Shown here piece by piece: positions 33,671-45,205 of a stretch of 64,000 nucleotides of DNA. Position numbers and translations under genes: made by a program. Position 1 is the first letter of the stretch; each line of letters begins with the position of its first letter. The stretch is taken from NCBI GenBank assembly GCA_019915015.1, contig JAHBBC010000066.1, positions 1 to 64,000 of the forward strand. Reading direction: 5' to 3'. The notes beneath the pieces are model-generated. The model was not told the DNA's origin, did not search any database, and saw nothing but the letters and a program-made list of their open reading frames with translations. This stretch comes from Auriscalpium vulgare. Its lineage: Eukaryota > Basidiomycota > Agaricomycetes > Russulales > Auriscalpiaceae.

Positions 33671-35257
33671 ATGGCGACTATTGTGCTGAAAAGGACTGGG
33701 CACAGAGTACGTTGTAACCATCCGTGAGATCTGGCTTCTATCCGGCTAATGGATCGGGATTAGATGCCTCTCGTTGGGTGAGCTCGATCGAAAGTGATCC
33801 CGGTAATGGACTAACAGGTGACTGCACGCGGGACAGGCTGGGTCTCTGGAAGGTTGGTGTACCACAATGACCCACAAGTACACCATCCTCATTCATACCA
33901 TCAGATACCGAACAATGAGTGTGCAGAGGTACGTGGTCCATAAATTACGTCCTCAAATAGCGTCCGAACTGACTAGATACACCAGATCGTATACAGCGCC
34001 ATCAAGGCTGGGGTGCGTCTCCTCGACGGCGCAGGTGATTACGGGAACGAAAAGGAAGCAGGTGAGGGTGTGCAACGAGCGTTGAGGGAGGGCTTGGTGA
34101 GACGCGATGAGCTTTGTAAGTGCGTACGCACTTCGATGCAGTTCACATTGACCCAAGTGGGATCTAGTCATCACGTCGAAGGTGAGTCAATGGGAGTCGA
34201 CACGTAGAACGTTGAATTTATCTCATCGGCACCTTTCCTATGTTTAGCTGTGGAATACCTTCCACTCGCACGATAATGTCGGTACTTATATCTGCGATGC
34301 CTTCCCTCATTGAGTACCACGCTAACATCTACTTACCTGCAGGCTAAAGCCGCGGCGAAACTACAGCTCAAGCATTGGGGCATCGACTATTTTGACTTAT
34401 ACCTTATACACTTCCCCATCTCCTTGAAGTACGTTGACCCCGAGGAACGGTATCCGCCTGGCTGGTTTGGAGAGGATGAGAAAGTGCACCTGCGTGAGTG
34501 CTGGCCGACCAAATCAGCTGCAGTCCCTGCTGACAGAGTTACAGATCAAGTGTCATATCAAGAGACTTGGCGTGCGATGGAGGAGCTCGTCGACGAAGGG
34601 CTGGTGAAAAATATCGGCATGAGGTGGGTGCGCGCCAATTGTGGATTGACACGGACGAATAATGTCCCCCCGGAAGCAATGTCGCTGGCGCATTGCTCCT
34701 AGACGTCCTGCAATATGCGCGTGTTCAGCCACAGGTCGTGCAAGTCGAGCTACATCCGTACCTGACGCAAACCGCCTTGGTCAGGCTGACCAGAGTCCTC
34801 GGCATCGCCTTAACGGCATACTCGTCATTCGGCCCGCAGGGCTACTACGAGCTGGGTTTCGAAGGAGTGACGAGTCTGCTAGAACAATCCGCAGTCGTAA
34901 AGGCCGCGGAAGTGCATCACAGAAGTGAGATCCGACCCGAGCTGCGGACCGAGTCGAAAGATACTGACCTTCGAGGCAGCACCTAGCCAGGTCGTCTTGC
35001 GGTGGGCAACGCAACGTGGCATTGCGGTTATACCCAAAAGCAACGACGTGAAACGTATCAGGGATAATCTGGGCTGTAACTCGTTCGATCTGACCGAGGA
35101 CGAGTTGGAGGATATCGGGAGACTGAACGCAGACCTGAGGGTGCGTGTTCCATTCCGTCGCCATTGGCTTCCAGTTTGCCTCCAGTGATGCTGAAAGCCA
35201 GCGGGACAGATGAACAATCCGACGGACTTGGATCCACGGCTGGGAATATTTGCGTAG
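33671..35257 (+). CDS. NAD(P)H aldo-keto reductase, aldose/xylose reductase type
   Basis: The gene is cut by about eight or more short introns. Exon 1 is 33671-33706 ([12 protein letters not shown]); a tiny exon at 33764 adds MPLVG and the next adds LGLWKV. Then [22 protein letters not shown] carries the catalytic Asp and Tyr. Splicing at about 34112-34182 gives LFITSK with the catalytic Lys, followed by [11 protein letters not shown] and YLIHFP with the active-site His. [14 protein letters not shown] is typical of fungal xylose reductase (XYL1/GRE3) relatives. Later splices restore [27 protein letters not shown], [15 protein letters not shown] (cofactor-phosphate loop) and a last exon ending DPRLGIFA, with the stop at 35255-35257. 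All catalytic residues (Asp, Tyr, Lys, His) are present. It likely reduces sugars or other aldehydes in the cytosol; the exact substrate is not readable. Confidence 0.88.
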
Positions 35258-35436
35258 AACCACATGGTTGCATGTTTTCTGGGGACGGGAGGCTGCGGCG
35301 CAGCTGTGCGCTGGTGGCGGTACATAGATAAGATTTGATGACGTTGCCTGGCGCGCAGCAGGCGGAGCTCCAAAGCCAATATACTAGAGAAGTGCGCAGG
35401 AGCTCGTCCCGCATTCTTTCTTTCCTTCTCACCATC

Positions 35437-38122
35437 ATGACGACAACTACCTTCAAGCTAACTATTGGCGCAGGCGGCCTAAACCGTCGCGTCTCGTTTC
35501 CTCAACGGCCTTCCTGGGAGATTTTGGCCGCCAAGATCCAGTCCCTCTACTCCATCCCGGCCGAGCGCGTCGGTGTCTTCTACGTCGATGTCGACGGAGA
35601 CGAGGTTACCCTCAACTCAGAGGAGGAGCTGCACGACTTCTACGACACGACGCAGCTCAATCAGCTCATCAAGTTCCGCGTAGCTGACCTGGGGTTGCTT
35701 CCGGATGAAGGCGACGGTAAGCCTCTGCCTGCTACCCCACGTGAATCCAGCTCGCGGAACACCTTTGGCGGGCCTGTTCCCCTCGTCTACGAGGTCGAGG
35801 ATGAATGGGAGCGTCTCCCTCGGGTCGGAACGTTCTTGTCCTCCCCAATGGGCGTTGGCGAACCTTACAGCCCCCACGGATATGTGGAAACTGTCCATAG
35901 CGACGACTCGGAGGATGTGCACAGCCGCCGCCCTACCCTCCAGAGCAACAGGTCTACGCAGATAGTGACCGACATGGAGAATACCTGGGTTGAGGAGAAA
36001 GGCAAACAGAGGGCGACGGATAGGCGTCCGACGGTCGAAGACGATGTCTCTTCGTCCGCGTCTGTCATCGACGATCAGAGTCCTACCAAGCCTCCCATCC
36101 ACGTTCAGGTTCACGGCCTTCGATCCATGCATTCCGATACTTTCGGTCCGCCTCCCGCACATTCGACTCCGGTACGTGAGGTTGCGGTCAACGCCACACC
36201 TAGTGAGAGGTCCAGCGCTTCCCGCTTGCCTCCCATGACGGCCCCTGCCGATCCTCTCCCTGGAGGTCAAATCCCGAGCACACTCGAGTTCCCCGATCCT
36301 CCTACCCCTGATTTAGGGCCTACCACGAGTCCTGTCGCCGCTGCGTCGTTGTCGAACGACCTTGCGAGCATTCTCAACACCATTTCTTCAGTGTTTTCGG
36401 CCCACCCAGAGCTGTCCGAGAGCATGCGCAACCTGCTGCGAAACGTGAATAGCGGATCGTACTGGGCGTCCCACCGCGAGTCGGTCCATCGCGCGGCAGA
36501 GGACATTCGTCGCGCTGCTATGCAGTTCCAGGAGACAGCTGCGGAGACAGCTCAGGACGCGCGGGCTGCCGCGACCAATACTGCCCAGAACATGCAGACG
36601 GCTGCTCAAGAGGCCCATCGCATCGCGGAGGAAGAAGCGGGTAGGCGAGTTACTGAAGCCATCGGGAACGTCCTTCGCTCCTTCGGCGTCGCGAGCGAGC
36701 CTGGTCAGACGCCCGTGGGCACTGAGAGTGGTCCTCCCGATGCGCGTCCCGGTGAACCTAGAGGCCATCGCGGCCCTCCTCCTCACCACCACCCTCACCA
36801 TCATCACGGAGGCCCTCACCATCATCACGGAGGCCCTCGCCACCATCACGGAGGCCATCACGGCCAGCATCGTCATTCTCGCCGCGGCTCGCGGTCTCCG
36901 CCGCCATCGCCGCCATCGCCGCCATCGCCCGGCCCGGGACATAGTTTCCATAGTCATTGGGCCCATGGGCCGCCCCCTCCGCCACCGCCGATCTTAACTG
37001 GCGGTTGGTCCACCTGGCTTCCGTCCCCGGGCATGGTGCCCCCGCCTCCCGGTGCAGCGCCTCCGCCTCCACCCCCGCCGGGAATGTCTCCGTTGTCTGC
37101 ACCGGGACCATATCAGCCGTCGGTTGCACCGTTTGGCCCTGGCCCTTTCACTGGGCCGCCACAGATCCCTCCGTGGAGTCAGTTCAGGCCCTACGCCGGA
37201 CCTGACGGGTCGTCGGGCGCTGCCGAAGAGGCTGCGCCGTTCACAGTCCCTCCTCCGCCGGAGGTGTCGTACTATGGAGCTTCGCCTTCGTTCACCCGAC
37301 GCCACAGCGGTGCTTCTGGGGCAAAGTCGCGATTGGATAATGCGAAGGAGAACTACAAGGCAGAGAAGGAACGTTACCGCCGGGAGCGTGAGGAAAGGCG
37401 CAAGGAGAAGGAAGCGAGGGAAGAGTCGATACCGGATAGGTTAGTGCAGCTTCTTGGATTACAGGGCGATGTTGCTGACGATCTGAGTAGCTCGATCGCC
37501 GGGACTAGCCAAGCTTCTGCCGAGCCCTCGAAGGACGATCAGACAGCAACGCCACGTCCGGCGACCCCGGTCCACTCGCCTGAAGACAACAGGTCTGCAT
37601 CCTGGATGCCAAGCGCGACCCAAATCATCAGCAACGCTCGCGGGAGCTTCCCTCAGCTCGAAATGTTCAGCGTTCGCAGCCCCCGCAGCCCGCGCAGGTA
37701 CCACACTATCACCGGAGCAACTCGTCACCGCGATGTCCCGAAGGTCGACGAGGAAAGTCATAATGACGAGGCCTCGAAGGTGGTGACGCAGCAGGTCGTT
37801 GATACGCTGAACGACGTGAGTTCGACTATGGTGCTGACCATTGACAGCAGCAACTGACATCAATTCACAGATGGGATTCACTGAGGCCGAGTTTCCTACC
37901 ATGCAAGACATTGTCAGCGTGCACATCCCTCAGGCCGGTGGTAGGATTTCGCAGGACGCGGAAGCAGAAGTTGTTGGCAATGTCGTGGAGGTGCTTCTCT
38001 CGACGAGCCAAGCGACTGCCGAATCGCCGCGGGCATCCGGCTCGCGCGAACGACAGGAAGCCTACACGGACAATAGCGCTGCCTCTGGCTCTCACCAAAA
38101 TGATGGGAGCGAATGGCAGTGA
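35437..38122 (+). CDS. PB1-domain protein with His-rich repeats and C-terminal UBA-like segment
   Basis: The ATG at 35437 (MTTTTFKLT) is preferred over an upstream in-frame ATG because the PB1 domain begins directly after it. A 55-bp intron (37816-37870) joins DTLND to MGFTEAE, giving about 876 residues. PB1 spans roughly residues 1-85, with the acidic OPCA motif DVDGDEVTLNSEEEL. The middle is disordered, then an Ala-rich helical stretch (about 335-425), a His-Gly-Pro repeat (about 445-485), Pro-rich runs and a charged coiled coil (KENYKAEKERYRREREERRKEK). The C-terminal MGFTEAEFP looks like a UBA loop. PB1 plus UBA recalls NBR1/p62 autophagy receptors, but no ZZ finger or four-tryptophan domain is visible, so receptor function is only a guess. 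Confidence 0.82.
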
Positions 38123-40041
38123 TGTGTTGGGTCACATATTCACCGGCACCTTTGAATATTCGATGATAATGGCGCTAAGTATGATGTTGCGTTCTGGGTT
38201 TGACTTACGCCTGTTTATTCTGATTTGTACGAATAGCGGTCATGACGCTTTTTGAGTCGCCACACATGTAGCGTTTCTTGTAGCACAGGTGTATTGATGA
38301 CGAATTGAAATGTATTTTAGACGAAAAGCGTTGGGACGTGCTTCTCTCCGCATCCGAGACGTATACAAGAAGGGAGACAACAGACCTGCTTGTAGGTTTG
38401 CACCCTCGTACGAGTTGCGGACCGTCGTTTTGGCAATCTTGATAGATTTTGACAGATTCACTGGGCGCCTAGCAATGATAGATGCTCGTTCATACGATCA
38501 GAAAGGGAGTCGAGCGAAATCGTTGCATTGTCCTAGGACGACACAGAACGTACCGATAGCTGCAGCCAGCTGAGCAAAACAGCATGGCGCACGTCGACAG
38601 AACAGGACCCGCGGCCCAACGGCAAGCAACCTCCAAAGGGTGCGGGGTCGAGGAAACCCCATGAGGGCGCGAAACTGCGGCGAGACTCCGAACCTCCTGG
38701 TACTTGATCTGGATAGCTTGGGTCCTGAGGCGGGATGCATCCCAACCATCGTCACAAGTGCCTTGCGACCTTCGGCACGGGGCGAGACTTGTGAACTGTG
38801 AAAAAGAGATCATGGAAACCGATAAAAATTTCGACGGTATAGAAGGGAAATCTCCGGCCGAGGGTTCACACTAGTCGGAAGCAAGCCGTCTCCCTCCCGT
38901 GATCGGATCGTTGACGAAAATGCGTCTCTGCTTGAAGCTAGTTGGTGAGAATTTTGAGAAAAAACGGCACAATTATCGAAGAGGAAGGCGATGAAGGAAG
39001 TGGGTTCGTGTTGGGCTGAAGGCTGCAGACGAGTGTGCGCTGGCGAGAGCCATATATATTGGGCCGTTGCGAGCCTCATTGCATTTGGTGCCGCCGCGGG
39101 AGTCGAAAATCGGGCAAAGACGCGCCTTCCGACGACCAACGTCAGCACCACGTGAAACGGCGAGCAGCAGCTTTGTTCTCCATCACCCTAACAATGGTCC
39201 GACGAGCCAGGGCTGCACGGCGGGCTTCCAACTTGGCGAGGAGGGCCGCTCGACGGGCGACGCCGCACTGACACCCGAATAGGAAGGTCCTGCGGTTCAG
39301 TGCTTTGTCCTCCTCGTCGCTTTCCGAGCTCACCTCGCAAACGCCCAGGGCAGGACAGCGGCACGCACCACGCGTACCGTGATAGTCTCGGGAAGAGCCT
39401 CCCGGACCTAGCTAGATATGCGGAGATCGCGCCCGGGCGCCCGCCGTGGTGACCATGGAACGTGCCGCGGTGAGCGCGTTGGCATCACCCGCCCGCCCAT
39501 ATAGTCGCAGCATTTTGCCGGCTGTTCTGGCATTCTGCGCACCCCACCCCCGCTCAAATGAAAGGCGACGTATCGACACTGCTGCCTGGCGCACCTCTAA
39601 AGGACGTCCAGAACGGCGCACCTCGCACCTTTTGCTCTCGCCTTGCGTCCGCTTTGGCGAGGATGTGGCTTGGCGCTGGGACTGCAAAGAGACGACGAGG
39701 TGAGCACCGCGTTCTTTCTGTCGCTGTGGGTCGTTGTGTTGGCCGGTGGCAGCGGCACGGGCGTCCAGCCAAATAGAGTCCATTGGACATGCGCCCACAT
39801 GGACAAACAAGTCTTGTTCTGGTGCCAATTGGCCCCCGTCCACATCGATTTGCAAGCCCTTTTCTCTCCAACTCAGCGAGCCACTCTCCGCTCTCTTTTA
39901 AATGTCCTTCCACCGTGGCTTCCCTTCACACTCTTCCGTTCTCAAATATCCGCCGGACTGCCCGCTCACTCCCCCATCTTTCCTCCGTACACAGTTCTAT
40001 CTAGCGCCCTTGCACTGCTCAACATATCAAACCCTCCCAAT
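38123..40041. other. Intergenic region
   Basis: The PB1 gene ends at 38122 and the F-box gene starts at 40042. A TATATATT stretch lies at about 39053-39060. A 63-codon minus-strand frame (39142-39333, starting MSSESDEEDKALNRRTF and continuing Ala/Arg-rich) could be a very small gene, but nothing else supports it. Other frames are overlapping GC-rich shadows. Confidence 0.4.
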
Positions 40042-41864
40042 ATGTCCGAAAAGGTGCGCGTTGTACTCACACGCCCGTGGAGAAAGTCTAACCCTCTGTC
40101 AAGAAGTCGTCAGTTACAAATGCTCCGCCACCGCCGCCGCCGCCGCTCCCAGAGAACCCCAAGGATGCCAGGTCCTACGATCAATGGGAGGAAGATGTCA
40201 TCGTCGAGTACCTGCGCCGACAACCCGAGCCGACCGGCCCAGATTCTTACGAGAAGGCGAAGGAGAACCTTATACTCGCAGGCAGATACAAGGCTCGCAT
40301 CGAGGTGATCGTCAACAACCTGCCCGAGCTCGTCAAGCGCACGGACCTCAAAATCGCAGACACCCTCGCCGAGGCAACATGGAAGCGGAAGGTCCTGCTT
40401 TACCGCTTGTTCCCTATCAATCGCATGCCCGTCGAAATCCTCTCCAATATCTTCCGCTTCGTCGTGTGGTCGTCGGTGGAGGCGAATCAGACCAACCTCC
40501 TGCGCCTGCGCATGACATGGGTCTGCCGCCACTGGCGCCAAGTTGCTATCGCAGATCAGACGCTCTGGAACACCATCTGGTTCCGGGACAGTGCTCCGTT
40601 TGATCGCTCCCTTACGTTCTTCGACCGGGCGGGGACCGCAACGATCGACCTCCGCATCAACGAAAGCAGACGATACTACCAAACAAGAGACGAGCAGCTC
40701 AAGATGACAGGTCCACAGATGGAGGTCGTCGCGGACATTCTCATGACCAAGGTCGACCAGATCCGCACGCTCATCGTAGTCGTGGAATCGTGGCCACCCA
40801 TTCTCGTCCTCCTGGAGCGTCTCTACCGGGCGCGGACCCCTACACTCCTCGCGCGCGTCGAAATTCACCGCACTGGACACCCTTATTCGTACCCCGGACC
40901 TGCGTACACCTCAGTCGAGTACCACGATGCTTTGCGGTTATGCAACGGCGACGCCCCATCCCTAAACTTCCTTTGTCTTAATGGCATCCACCTGAACTGG
41001 GACCACTCTCCCATGAACAACTTGACGACTCTTGATCTGCGTCGTATGCCGTCGTATGTCGCACCCTCGATCGCTCGGTTTCGCGAGGTGCTGAGGAATA
41101 GTCCAAACCTGCGGAAGCTGGCCATCGACGGCGCGGGCCCGGAGCACAAGCCGGAGGACACCACCGACCTGGGGCCGCCTATCGACCTCTTGCGCCTCAC
41201 CACCGTCGTTTTCGGCGATGTCACTCCCGCCTACGCAATCTGGTTCAACGCAGGCATCCGCGCGCCGAACGTCCGTGACCTCACGCTAATCAACCTCATC
41301 ATGGGAGACTACGGGCCCGTTCTTAAATTCCTCACCGGACGCTTTCCCAATGTCGTCGTTCTCACCCTATTCAACATCGAGGTCTTGCAGACCGCGGAGA
41401 ACCTGCGCAGCATGACGCAGTGGCTTATGTCCATGCCGATCGTCCAGTACTTGCGTATAGCCTTACTGAAACCGCACCTGTTCGCCCCGTTCCTTATCGA
41501 TGGTCGATTCCACGCTGAGGACGTGCCACTGAACCCGACTCCCGAAGAAGTTGCGAGAGTTGTATCCAGCGGGCAACGCATCGCTGTCTTTCCAGAGCTG
41601 TCAACGTTGGAGTTTCAGCACATCCCATCAGCAGCCATCATTGGGTTCGTCGGGCGCCGCAAGGAGTTAGGCATACCGCTGGACCTCGTCTACATTAACA
41701 GGGTATGGCTGCCGCAGATCAAAGAGGAGGAACGCAAGGAGCTTTTGGCTGTTGTGCCGACGCAGGTGTGCTTGCCGGCCATGTCGACGCCGGCCGAGGA
41801 GCGGCTGTGGACGACGTACAATTATGGGCCGGTGATTGACTCTATCTCACGACGAGCAATGTGA
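40042..41864 (+). CDS. F-box protein
   Basis: A 12-base first exon (40042-40053, MSEK) and a 50-bp intron (40054-40103) precede one long exon to 41864, giving about 590 residues. This start keeps frame and adds a Pro-run (PPPPPPPLPENP) and a helical segment before the F-box. The F-box is at about residues 105-150: INRMPVEILSNIFRFVVW...VCRHWRQVAIADQTLWNTIW, the usual LP-x-E-[IL]-[LI] and W-x-x-V-C...LW pattern. The rest contains irregular leucine-rich repeat-like strands (LTTLDLRRMP, VRDLTLINLIM, VVVLTLFNIEV). Such basidiomycete proteins are thought to be SCF ubiquitin-ligase substrate receptors binding Skp1. The partner is unknown. The frame is intact. Confidence 0.87.
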
Positions 41865-42225
41865 GGAGTGTTCTGATTCAACCCAGTCGACGTCGCTTTG
41901 CTTTCACCCCTGCTATTTGCATATACTTATTCCCTTGCTTTCAAACGGGTCTTGATTTACTTACGCATGTATGCTGCACATCTAGCTATCATCACTATAA
42001 TAATACCACACTGCGCTGTCGATTTCTGAACGGATTACTGAACATGGCCGAAGAGGCCGAGTCACCGGACCGACGCGCGTGTGTCACGGATGCGTGAGAC
42101 GCGACGCGCTTGTTTGTTTGGTCGTGTGTCGCGTAACGCGCCGAAAGTTGATCCAAGTTCACTCCCGCCTGCTGCTCCCCTCCCTCCCCCCGCCTCGTCA
42201 ACGTCCGCCAAGCGCGTCACAAGCG

Positions 42226-43219
42226 ATGCCCGCCGTCCGCAGCGCGTCGTCGACCATATCACCCAGTCCCTCCCGCTCGACAACACCCGCAACGGCTTTC
42301 AACCTCTATCTTTCGACAAACGACTTCACGAGCACTTCCGAAGAGACCATCGGCGAGGCGCCCTACACGCGAAGAAGAGCCTCCGAAGAGCAACTCAAGA
42401 TCCTCCGTGAAATATTTGAAGCCAAGCCGTATCCAACGCGTGAGGAGCGCAACACGCTCGCGCTCGAAGTTGGAATGTACGCGTTGCGTCGCACACGTAT
42501 CTATGACGACTTCCTCACACCTTCCATCTCATAGGGACTACAAAGCTATCACAGTATGGTTCCAGAACAAACGTCAATCAGAGAAACGCAAAGCGTGGAC
42601 GAAGAATGCCCGTGCAAAGAAGCGCGCGCTTGCGAGGCAGGAGGCTCTCGTTGCGACTGTCGAAGCACCCCCAAGCCTCAAGTCTGGCATATCCCTTGAC
42701 CGCATAGCATCCATGGCCGAACGCTCCCCGTCTTCATCACACCACTCATTTACACTCCCTCTGACATCGCGTCCTCCTCTCACCCCGCGACGAGGCACGT
42801 CGAGACGCGTGTCTCCTTCGACTCCGATTCCACGATCAGAGTTGTGGATGCACATGCCATCGTCACCTCCCGACGCTCCCCCGTCACCAGCTGTGGAGAA
42901 GATCAGGCTGTCGCTATTACCTCCGAAATTCAAAGCAGCGAAGTCTCTCGAATGGGCATGCGCCAATGCACGAGCAGACAGGAGGAACGCGAGAGGGAAA
43001 GAGAATCGGGCCCCAAAGACTATCCTCTCTCCGACCGCGCGTCGCAGCTACGCTGAAACAGAGGTAGACGACTCGGAGACGGAGACGGAGCCCGACGAAG
43101 CTGTCACGCCGTCCCTCAGCTTGGCTTCCATCGACGGCTTCGGAGTGTCGATGAAAAGAGAACCCGCTGAGGACGTAGAGGCTGCGATGTTGTTGCTGGG
43201 CTTCCTCAAAGGTCAATAG
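42226..43219 (+). CDS. Homeodomain transcription factor A
   Basis: Exon 1 is 42226-42476, a 58-bp intron follows (42477-42534), and exon 2 is 42535-43219, giving 311 residues. The intron splits a Met codon (AT/G) inside the homeodomain; splicing gives LALEVGM-DYKAITVWFQNKR. The homeodomain spans about residues 48-105 with helix 3 ITVWFQNKRQSEKRKAW, so the DNA-contacting Trp, Phe, Asn and Arg are all present. Downstream are ELWMHMPSSP, LEWACANARADRRN and a terminal EAAMLLLGFLKGQ. These three short motifs recur in the next gene. A nuclear DNA-binding regulator is expected; targets are unknown. No pheromone-receptor or MIP gene lies nearby, so a mating-type role is not supported. Confidence 0.88.
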
Positions 43220-43738
43220 GGCGGATGACGATGTTGACACTGTCGATAGTGTACAATCGTGTTGGTATGTTCTCTGTTCTTCATGTTTGTTTTACGCGGA
43301 TGCCACGAACCCCACGAACGATTGACGATTGCTTGTTTTGACGATTCCTTGCATTTTCTCTACGGTGTTCATACCGAGTCTATACCCAGGAACCTTTTTA
43401 TTCGTCTTTATCGTGCCCTGCCTTTCTTGCACTCCTTGTCATATTACATATGTAGGCAATTCAACAATCGCAATGTCTCGTCACTTCAATAGCGGTGACC
43501 ACAAACTCCTTCGGTCGAGCCGGCTTTTGACAGTCTAGAGGGCTTGGGGGTACGGGCATTCGGAGCGCGATATCGAAAGCGGCGCGTGCCGCGACTGCGA
43601 CGAAAGACTCGGACCAGCTCTGCTCTTGCTTTTCAACCGCCACAATCATCACAGCAGGCTCTCCAGCTACTGGCTTGGTCGCCTACGCACCACTCACTGT
43701 CTTTCTGGATCCTCGTGCTCGTGTCTTCAATATCAAGG
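43220..43738. other. Spacer between the two homeobox genes
   Basis: Contains the 3' region of gene A and the promoter of gene B. The left half is T-rich on the plus strand. No separate coding sequence is supported. Confidence 0.5.
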
Positions 43739-44950
43739 ATGCGTCCTCCTACGCGTACCACTCGTTCAACCCGTGGCCACGCCGCCACCGCTCAGCCGGT
43801 CAAGCCAAAGTCTCTAGCTGCCCGCCCAACGCCTACTCCTCAGCCAGCACAATCTACCATCCCTGAAGCGTTACCGAACAGCCTCACTCTTGACTCGGCT
43901 GCTGCTAGTGTGTCTGAGGCTATCGACCCGGAGCATGCTCAAGGCTCGAAGAAGCAGAAGGGCAACCGCCACCGCATGACCGAGGAAAAGTTGGCAAGAC
44001 TGGATGCCGTATTCGAAACGACTACGCACCCATCGCGCCTTGAGAAGGAGGCTTTGAGCAATGAGCTCGAGATGTGCGTTTTGTTCCCCTTACCTCCTTC
44101 GCGTCGCGCGGACGCTCAGCCATACTTAATCTCCCCCAGGAGCATGAAGTCCATCACGATCTGGTTTCAGAACCGACGCCAAACGGCCAAAAAGCTGCGC
44201 GACAGCTCTTCTACCCACACCGCCGCCGTCAACCCAACTTCTACGCACACGACCGACATCATTTCCTTCACGTCTGCTCCGCCTGTTCTGACGTCTTGCC
44301 AAACCAAGTTGCAACCCTCTCATATAAGCTTGAACCGCAGCGCTTCATCGCACGCGCTCACAGGCTCTGGAATGCTGCCTCTCGCTCCAGCCCCGCCGCC
44401 TCCTAGGCTCCTCGTTCCGCTGCCTCGGAGACCGCTCGCCATGCTGGCCTACAACACCATCTACCCACGCTACGGACTCGAGCGTGCTCGCTCGTATCAC
44501 AATGTCGCATTCAACCATCCACAAAGGTCATCTACCGCTGAACCTGTTCGTGGCCTGGCTACTCCTCGCACGACCTCGGTACTCCCGCACGACCTCTGGA
44601 AGCACATCCCGTCCTCCCCCATCGAGCAGCACATCCCCTCATCGCCCGACGTGAGCCTCGCCAGCGATGACGCGACCCCGACCAGGAAGAGGCCCGGAAC
44701 TCTCGAGTGGGCGTGCGCACTCCATGCAAAGCGTCGTCGCGAGAATCCAGGAGCACATTGGGAGGAAGACGAACAGGCAGTGGAAGTGCATCTCGGCCCG
44801 CGGACCCCGCAGCGCATGCGTCGCGGCTCGGTATCTTATCCTACGTCTGTGGCGCGGGTTCCCAATGAGTATCACGCTCTGTTCTCGCCGGACATCGTAA
44901 AGGGTGCAGTGTTGCTTCTTGGGATGAAGCGGGCTGCTAGCTTCGCCTGA
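43739..44950 (+). CDS. Homeodomain transcription factor B
   Basis: Exon 1 is 43739-44073, a 66-bp intron follows (44074-44139), and exon 2 is 44140-44950, giving 381 residues. The intron again splits a Met codon AT/G at the same place as in gene A, giving LSNELEM-SMKSITIWFQNRR. The homeodomain is at about residues 78-130 and keeps the WFQNRR helix. After it come DLWKHIPSSP, LEWACALHAKRRREN and VKGAVLLLGMKR near the C-terminus, matching gene A in order. The start MRPPTRTTRSTRG was chosen because the upstream in-frame extension begins at a non-ATG codon in low-complexity sequence. Genes A and B are tandem paralogues, both on the plus strand and 519 bp apart. Confidence 0.87.
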   Translation: MRPPTRTTRSTRGHAATAQPVKPKSLAARPTPTPQPAQSTIPEALPNSLTLDSAAASVSEAIDPEHAQGSKKQKGNRHRMTEEKLARLDAVFETTTHPSRLEKEALSNELEMCVLFPLPPSRRADAQPYLISPRSMKSITIWFQNRRQTAKKLRDSSSTHTAAVNPTSTHTTDIISFTSAPPVLTSCQTKLQPSHISLNRSASSHALTGSGMLPLAPAPPPPRLLVPLPRRPLAMLAYNTIYPRYGLERARSYHNVAFNHPQRSSTAEPVRGLATPRTTSVLPHDLWKHIPSSPIEQHIPSSPDVSLASDDATPTRKRPGTLEWACALHAKRRRENPGAHWEEDEQAVEVHLGPRTPQRMRRGSVSYPTSVARVPNEYHALFSPDIVKGAVLLLGMKRAASFA

Positions 44951-45205
44951 TACGTGCGTGCGTGCGTACCAGGGACTACTCCCTATTCCATACTACATTT
45001 TCCTTCATTTGCTTCGTATCTGTATCCTTTTCTACCTGTATCTTGTGTCTGTACGTCTTTGGAAGACAGCGGGTTGTTTCCGGCATGCTATACAATTAGT
45101 AGATGCGCTCACATAACCACCGAGAGATGAAAATGCGTTGTGACTATATGGATGCAAATTGCAGGGTACATGATCAATGCAGTAAGACGACAGTGGTACC
45201 CATTA

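Noticed and set aside
42226..44950. Tandem homeobox genes as an A mating-type locus
   Set aside because: The A locus has divergent HD1/HD2 genes and a nearby MIP gene. Here the genes are co-directional close paralogues with no MIP, so they are better seen as ordinary homeobox regulators.
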